Below are positions 31,551-37,500 of a stretch of 37,500 nt of DNA, piece by piece (position 1 is the first letter of the stretch; each line of letters opens with the position of its first letter). Where the stretch lies: assembly GCF_030272615.1 (NCBI RefSeq), contig NW_026729165.1, forward strand, positions 67,501 to 105,000, written 5' to 3'. The position numbers were made by a program, and so were the translations under genes. Origin of the DNA: Cryptomeria japonica (Eukaryota > Streptophyta > Pinopsida > Cupressales > Cupressaceae). Below the pieces are notes generated by a model. That model was not told the origin of the DNA. It did no database searches and saw only the letters and a list, made by a program, of their open reading frames with translations.

Positions 31551-31636
31551 CCCCTCTAACTCGACCAATGCTGGCGCTCGAACGGTGGTAGCGCTCGGAT
31601 TTTCATTGAGCGCCAGCATTGGTCGATTTAGAGGGG
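31551..31636 (+). other. Near-perfect stem-loop in the pre-rRNA leader
   Basis: Arms 31551-31579 and 31608-31636 are 29 nt long with a single mismatch, around a 28-nt loop containing TAGCGCTCGGAT. It is the extended and best-paired version of the two upstream stem-loops. TGGCGC pairs with GCGCCA here, where the other copies have TGGTGC with GCACCA. It starts about 40 bp after the promoter core. Confidence 0.85.
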
Positions 31637-31649
31637 CATGCGAGATTCC

Positions 31650-31798
31650 CGAATGCTATGCGAGGGCTCTAACGGAAATGTCTATTGGTTTCGGTATGGA
31701 TGCAATTGCGAGTGGTTCGGCAAAGGTAGTCGTTCCGATGCGTCCATGTCGTGGCCAAATCGATAATTCGATTTGAGCCCTCGTATAGCATTTGGGTC
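31650..31798 (+). repeat. Post-promoter module, copy 3
   Basis: GAATGCTATGCGAGGGCTC, GGTTCGGCAAAGGTAGTCG, GATGCGTCCATG and CGTATAGCATTTGGGT occur in the same order as in copies 1 and 2. It is directly followed, after about 90 bp of weakly related sequence, by the 188-bp array. Confidence 0.68.
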
Positions 31799-31888
31799 TC
31801 TCGATGTGATTCCGCATTCCAGTCCCTTTGGGCACTGCTTGAGCCGCATCCCAGGGGGTTCCCTTCCCAATAATCTGCCTCGCAACCC

Positions 31889-34800
31889 GATTGCTATGCG
31901 GTGAGGCTCCTCGGCCGCCTCGGAACTATCTGTGTATCAGACGCATCGCGGGATAAGGGGTTGGCAACGGTAGTCGCCCCAAGCGCGTCCGATGCTTGGA
32001 CCATTCCGAGGCGGCCCTGAAGCCTCTTCCGTCTAGCCGTTGGGTCCTTCTCGCCGCATCCCTCGCCTCGCACCCCGATTGCTATGCGGTGAGGCTCCTC
32101 GGCCGCCTCGGAACTATCTGTGTATCGGACGCGTCGCGGGATAAGGGGTTGTCACTGGTAGTCGCCCCAAGCGCGTCCGATGCTTGGACCATTCCGAGGC
32201 GGCCCTGAAGCCTCTTCCGTCTAGCCGTTGGGTCCTTCTCGCCGCATCCCTCGCCTCGCACCCCGATTGCTATGCGGTGAGGCTCCTCGGCCGCCTCGGA
32301 ACTATCTGTGTATCGGACGCGTCGCGGGATAAGGGGTTGTCATTGGTAGTCGCCCCAAGCGCGTCCGATGCTTGGACCATTCCGAGGCGGCCCTGAAGCC
32401 TCTTCCGTCTAGCCGTTGGGTCCTTCTCGCCGCATCCCTCGCCTCGCACCCCGATTGCTATGCGGTGAGGCTCCTCGGCCGCCTCGGAACTATCTGTGTA
32501 TCGGACGCGTCGCGGGATAAGGGGTTGTCACTGGTAGTCGCCCCAAGCGCGTCCGATGCTTGGACCATTCCGAGGCGGCCCTGAAGCCTCTTCCGTCTAG
32601 CCGTTGGGTCCTTCTCGCCGCATCCCTCGCCTCGCACCCCGATTGCTATGCGGTGAGGCTCCTCGGCCGCCTCGGAACTATCTGTGTATCGGACGCGTCG
32701 CGGGATAAGGGGTTGTCACTGGTAGTCGCCCCAAGCGCGTTCGATGCTTGGACCATTCCGAGGCGGCCCTGAAGCCTCTTCCGTCTAGCCGTTGGGTCCT
32801 TCTCGCCGCATCCCTCGCCTCGCACCCCGATTGCTATGCGGTGAGGCTCCTCGGCCGCCTCGGAACTATCTGTGTATCGGACGCGTCGCGGGATAAGGGG
32901 TTGTCACTGGTAGTCGCCCCAAGCGCGTCCGATGCTTAGACCATTCCGAGGCGGACCCGAAGCCTCTTCCGTCTAGCCGTTGGGTCCTTCTCGCCGCATC
33001 CTTCGCCTCGCACCCCGATTGCTATGCGGTGAGGCTCCTCGGCCGCCTCGGAACTATCTGTGTATCGGACGCGTCGCGGGATAAGGGGTTGTCACTGGTA
33101 GTCGCCCCAAGCGCGTCCGATGCTTGGACCATTCCGAGGCGGACCCGAAGCCTCTTCCGTCTAGCCGTTGGGTCCTTCTCGCCGCATCCCTCGCCTCGCA
33201 CCCCGATTGCTATGCGGTGAGGCTCCTCGGCCGCCTTGGAACTATCTGTGTATCGGACGCGTCGCGGGATAAGGGGTTGTCACTGGTAGTCGCCCCAAGC
33301 GCGTCCGATGCTTGGACCATTCCGAGGCGGACCCGAAGCCTCTTCCGTCTAGCCGTTGGGTCCTTCTCGCCGCATCCCTCGCCTCGCACCCCGATTGCTA
33401 TGCGGTGAGGCTCCTCGGCCGCCTTGGAACTATCTGTGTATCGGACGCGTCGCGGGATAAGGGGTTGTCACTGGTAGTCGCCCCAAGCGCGTCCGATGCT
33501 TGGACCATTCCGAGGCGGACCCGAAGCCTCTTCCGTCTAGCCGTTGGGTCCTTCTCGCCGCATCCCTCGCCTCGCACCCCGATTGCTATGCGGTGAGGCT
33601 CCTCGGCCGCCTTGGAACTATCTGTGTATCGGACGCGTCGCGGGATAAGGGGTTGTCACTGGTAGTCGCCCCAAGCGCGTCCGATGCTTGGACCATTCCG
33701 AGGCGGCCCCGAAGCCTCTTCCGTGTAGCCGTTGGGTCCTTCTCGCCGCATCCCTCGCCTCGCACCCCGATTGCGATGCGGTGAGGCTCCTCGGCCGCCT
33801 TGGAACTATCTGTGTATCGGACGCGTCGCGGGATAAGGGGTTGTCACTGGTAGTCGCCCCAAGCGCGTCCGATGCTTGGACCATTCCGAGGCGGCCCCGA
33901 AGCCTCTTCCGTGTAGCCGTTGGGTCCTTCTCGCCGCATCCCTCGCCTCGCACCCCGATTGCTATGCGGTGAGGCTCCTCGGCCGCCTTGGAACTATCTG
34001 TGTATCAGACGCGTCGCGGGATAAGGGGTTGTCACTGGTAGTCGCCCCAAGCGCGTCCGATGCTTGGACCATTCCGAGGCGGACCTGAAGCCTCTTCCCT
34101 CTAGCCGTTGGGGCTTTCTCGCCGCATCCCTCGCCTCGCACCCTGATTGCTATGCTGTGAGGCTCCTCGGCCGCCTTGGAACTATCTGTGTATCGGACGC
34201 ATCGCGGGATAAGGGGTTGGCAGTGGTAGTCGCCCCAAGCGCATCCGATGCTTGGACCATTCCGAGGCGGCCCTGCAGCCTCTTCCGTCTAGCCGTTGGG
34301 GCCATCTCGCCGCATCCCCCACCTCGCACCACGATTGCTATGCGGTGAGGCTCCTTGGCCGCCTCGGAACTATCTGTGTATCGGACGCATCGCGGGATAA
34401 GGGGTTGTCACTGGTAGTCGCCCCAAGCGCGTCCGATGCTTGGACTATTCCGAGGCGGCCCTGCAGCCTCTTCCGTCTAGCCGTTGGGGCCATCTCGCTG
34501 CATCCCCCACCTCCTCGGCCGCCTCGGAACTATCTGTGTATCGAACGCATCGCGGGATAAGGGGTTGGCAGTGGTAGTCGCCCCAAGCGCGTCCGATGCT
34601 TGGACTATTCCGAGGCAGCCCTGCAGCCTCTTCCGTCTAGCCTTTGGGGCCATCTCGCCGCATCCCTCGCCTCGCACCCCGATTGCTATGCGGTGAGGCT
34701 CCTCGGCCGCCTGGGAACTATCTTCGTATCGGACGCATCGCGGGATAAGGGGTTGTCACTGGTAGTCGCCCCAAGCGCGTCCGATGCTTGGACTATTCCG

Positions 34801-35835
34801 AGGCGGCCCTGTGGCCTCTTCCGTCTAGCCGTTGGGGCCATCTCGCCGCATCCCCCACCTCGCACCCCGATTGCTATGCGGTGAGGCTCTTCGGCCGCCT
34901 TGGAACTATCTTCGTATCGGACGCATTGCGGGATAAGGGGTTGTCACTGGTAGTGGCCCCAAGCGCGTCCGATGCTTGGACTATTCCGAGGCGGCCCTGC
35001 AGCCTCTTCCGTCTAGCCGTTGGGGCCATCTCGCCGCATCCCCCACCTCGCACCCCGATTGCTATGCGGTGAGGCTCCTCGGCCGCCTTGGAACTATCTT
35101 CGTATCGGACGCATCGCGGGATAAGGGGTTGTCACTGGTAGTCGCCCCAAGCGCGTCCGATGCTTGGACTATTCCGACGCGGCCCTGTGGCCTCTTCCGT
35201 CTAGCCGTTGGGGCCATCTCGCCGCATCCCCCACCTCGCACCCCGATTGCTATGCGGTGAGGCTCCTCGGCCGCCTTGGAACCATCTTCGTATCGGACGC
35301 ATCGCGGGATAGGGGGCTGTCACTGGTAGTCGCCCCAAGCGTGTCCGATGCTTGGACCATTCCTAGGCGGCCCTGAAGCCTCTTCCGTCTAGCCGTTGGG
35401 GCCTTCCCGCCCCATCCCTCGCCTCGCACCCCCGATTGCTATGCGGTGAGGCTCCTCGGCCGCCTTGGAACCATCTGTGTATCGGACGCATCGCGGGATA
35501 AGGGGTTGGCACTGGCAGTCGCCCCAAGCGCGTCCGATGCTTGGACCATTCCGAGGTGGCCCTGAAGCCTCTTCCGTCTAGCCGTTGGGGCCTTCCCGCC
35601 CCATCCCTCGCCTCGCACCCCGATTGATATGCGGTGAGGCTCCTCGGCCGCCTTGGAACTATCTGTGTATCGGACGCATCGCGGGATAAGGGGTTGGCAC
35701 TGGTAGTCGTCCCAATCGCATCCGATGCTTGGACCATTCCGAGGCGGCCCTGCAGCCTCTTCCGTTTAGCCGTCGGGGCCTTCCCGCCGCATCCCTCGCC
35801 TCGCATCCCGATTCCTATGCGGTGAGTCTTCTCGG
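31889..35835 (+). repeat. 188-bp tandem array, about 21 copies
   Basis: GTGAGGCTCC starts at 31901 and then every 188 bp to 34345, with later starts at 34693, 34881, 35069, 35257, 35446, 35634 and 35822. One copy near 34510 lacks 28 bp. Each copy holds GATTGCTATGCGGTGAGG, CGCGGGATAAGGGGTTG, CACTGGTAGTCGCCCC, TTCCGTCTAGCCGTTGGG and CGCATCCCTCGCCTCG. Copies 1-6 are nearly identical, and divergence rises to the right. The repeated 70- and 94-residue reading frames arise because 188 is not a multiple of three and the unit is stop-poor. They are not genes. Confidence 0.96.
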
Positions 35836-36565
35836 CCGCCACGGAACTATACCTGTTATTGCTACTGCATCCTTCGGCTGGTAACCTCCTCTGCCGCCTT
35901 GGAACGTTCTCTTTGTCGGACGCGTCGCGGGATAAGGGGTTGGCACTGGTAGTCGCCCCAAGCGCGCCCGATGCATAGACCGCTCCGAGTCGACCTTGCT
36001 TTCAGCCTCTCACATGCATAGACCTCTCTGAGTCGACCCTGCAGCCTCTCACGTTTAGCCTTTGGAATCTCGCCTCACAACATGATTGCTATCCTTGATG
36101 CATCCCTTGCCTCGAGCCCTGATTGCTTTCTTGGCTGCATCCCTCCTCTCCTCACAGCCCGGTTGTCATCACTGCTTCATCCGTCGCTTCATGCATTCTG
36201 GCTGCTGGGCCCTTCCCACCGCACACCTCGATTGCTATCTCTTCTGCATCACACACCCCGATTGCTATCTCTGCTACATCCCTCGGCTCTCACTTCTGCA
36301 TCCTTCGCCTCACACCTCGATTGCTATCAATGCTGCATCCGTAACCTCACACCCCGATTGCTATGCGGGGAGGCTCCTTGGCCGCCTTGGAAATTTCTGT
36401 GTGTCGGACGCACCGCGGGATAAGGGGTTGGCACTGGTAGTCGCCCCAAGTGCGCCCGATTCTTAGACCGCTTCGAGGTGACCTCGTAGCCTCTTTCGTC
36501 CAGGCTTCCTGCCTTCAACGCCCTTTTTACACCTCGATTGCTATGCGCGGGCTCGTTGGCGTCTA
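35836..36565 (+). repeat. Decayed 188-bp repeats and CGATTGCTAT-rich tract
   Basis: Two recognisable 188-type copies remain: about 35886-35990 (GCGGGATAAGGGGTTGGCAC) and about 36365-36490 (CCGCGGGATAAGGGGTTGGC). Between them is a pyrimidine-rich tract where CGATTGCTATC, TGCTGCATCC and CCTCACACC recur about every 30 bp. The last GATTGCTATGCG word is near 36537. This looks like the eroded edge of the array. Confidence 0.75.
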
Positions 36566-37500
36566 TCACCTCTCTGCGAAGAGTGGCACGATGATTGTTG
36601 GGGTAAATCGTAGCAGTCCGATCTCTGGCCTTGGGCCATTGTGAGGGCTGATGATTTCCTGTGCGCATCTCGTGTTCGCCCAGTAACAGACTCGACGACT
36701 TGTAATCGGTCTTGTTCCCGATTGTTCCTGGAGGTAGTCTTCGGAACTCTTGGATTTGACCTGTCACTCGAACTGTCCTCTTCCGAGGATGCTTGTGTGT
36801 GTGTGCTTGTGCCATTTCCTTGGCGGTATTAACGAGATATTAAAGAGCGGAGTGAGCGCCTCGCCCAGCTATGTTTGGGGCTCTCACTCCCTTACCCGGT
36901 GTGCGACCGCTTTGCACGTAGGTTGCGGAGCATCGCGACTCTTTCGATGTTTGGCGGTTGTCTTCCGGTGATGCGTTGGTCCCGAAGTGCACGTTACTAG
37001 CATTTCTGCCATTGTTCTCGATCTTTGGCACGTTCCTTCGTTGCAATTGGATATATATCTCCGTTTATACGCGCAGGCTTCTCCCGCCTATTCAGCGCTG
37101 TCCCACTCTCAGCACTCTCGTGGTCTCCTTGGCTTCTCTCTCCCGTGAGCGAGCTCTCTTCTCGAGTCTTTTCCATGTCCCATGGAGGTTGCCTTGCGAA
37201 ATTCGGGCACACAAACGTGACCGGATAAGAGCGGAATTGCCTATGAGGAGAAGCTCACCTTAGGGAGCAGCAATGCCGAGTGTTTCGACAGAGGGTAGAG
37301 GGGGCGTTGTTTGGGCGGTTGCACAAAAGAGTGCTACGTTTGCACTGAAGGTTGCTTCTTCGTCTCCGACGAACTCTTCGAGGCAAAAAAGCTTGTTTAC
37401 GGGGTCGAGGTGGGACTGTTCGTGCGAGTTGCGCCACCAAAAGTGCGTAGGGGGCATATACCTGGGAAATGGATGTCTCTGAGTGGCCTTACTCGGTCGC
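36566..37500 (+). other. Unique 5' ETS sequence, no gene seen
   Basis: This is non-repetitive sequence of mixed composition. I found no 18S start, no further promoter core and no convincing coding sequence. A perfect hairpin TTCGTC-TCC-GACGAA lies at 37359-37373. It is probably the gene-proximal part of the 5' ETS, but nothing in it identifies a processing site. Confidence 0.5.

Larger units (their letters stand above)
31512..37500 (+). other. Putative 5' external transcribed spacer (partial)
   Basis: If core 13 is the gene promoter, everything from here to the right edge is 5' ETS of the 35S pre-rRNA, at least 6 kb long. It contains the near-perfect stem-loop, one post-promoter module, the 188-bp array, decayed copies and a unique 3' part. 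The 18S start (TACCTGGTTGATCCTG) was not found, so the ETS runs past the window. Confidence 0.6.

Noticed and set aside
32115-32150. Degenerate Pol I promoter in each 188-bp repeat (ATCGGAC, 13 bases, AGGGG, as in the real promoters)
   Set aside because: The spacing match is striking, but the TATATA part is replaced by GGGATA. The same segment aligns better, over a longer stretch, with the post-promoter module (GGAATGGTTCGGCAATGG). I treat it as coincidence unless start-site mapping shows otherwise.
31996-35376. Tandem 70- and 94-residue frames
   Set aside because: They are translations of the same 188-bp repeat unit at 188-bp steps. No start context, family or codon signal supports them.
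31889-35835. CRISPR-like regular array
   Set aside because: The whole 188-bp unit is repeated, with no unique spacers, no short conserved repeat and no cas genes, in a plant rDNA context.
37040-37065. ATATATATCTCCG as a further Pol I core
   Set aside because: It lacks the GGGG part and the conserved GAATCGGACAAATA flank.
37440-37500. Start of 18S rRNA (ATACCTGGGAAATGG)
   Set aside because: Only TACCTGG matches the plant 18S start TACCTGGTTGATCCTG. The following bases do not continue it.

Overview
This window looks like the intergenic spacer (IGS) of a plant 35S/45S ribosomal DNA repeat that carries linked 5S rRNA genes. I see no protein-coding gene. Four identical, apparently intact 5S rRNA genes lie on the minus strand. 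Thirteen copies of a plant RNA polymerase I (Pol I) promoter core, TATATAGGGG, read on the plus strand. The 35S transcription unit should therefore start inside the window, and its 18S gene should lie beyond the right edge. Neither the 26S 3' end nor the 18S 5' end was found, so the spacer plus external transcribed spacer exceeds 37.5 kb. The 5S sequence is a clear land-plant type, and some positions (GCGTTAGTGCACCGG, GGGCCGGAGTAG) look gymnosperm-like to me. Linked 5S/35S arrangements are known in several gymnosperms, bryophytes and some Asteraceae. The species cannot be fixed from the sequence alone.

Layout. Positions 1-25945 are a GC-rich higher-order array. Unit A is 5572 bp and contains the 5S gene, a short A-rich stretch and a CACCC-rich block. 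Unit B is 2351 bp and is a 5S-less mosaic of A sequences. The order is A1-B1-A2-B2-A3-A4, so a 7923-bp A+B block is repeated and the last A-A junction lacks B. Positions 25487-27140 are an expanded CACCC/CCTTGG simple array. Positions 27141-30465 are a spacer-promoter domain: 157-bp promoter units, a 38/52-bp GC/A array, four exact 311-bp promoter units, and an alternating 50/56-bp array. Positions 30466-31800 hold three longer promoter units of a second type. Each has an upstream element, a core, a conserved stem-loop and a downstream module. Positions 31889-35835 hold about 21 copies of a 188-bp repeat, followed by decayed copies to about 36560. Positions 36560-37500 are unique sequence, presumably 5' ETS leading to 18S.

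How it fits together (inference). The last promoter core, at 31512, is the best candidate for the pre-rRNA start, and everything to its right would then be 5' ETS. The ten first-class promoters would be spacer promoters. The 188-bp ETS repeats appear to have grown from the module that follows the second-class promoters. The most interesting signal is the stem-loop about 50-120 bp downstream of each second-class core. It is conserved in three diverged copies, with compensatory changes in the stem and a conserved loop word. The long open reading frames across the A/B array and the 188-bp array are artefacts of stop-poor, GC-rich tandem repeats.
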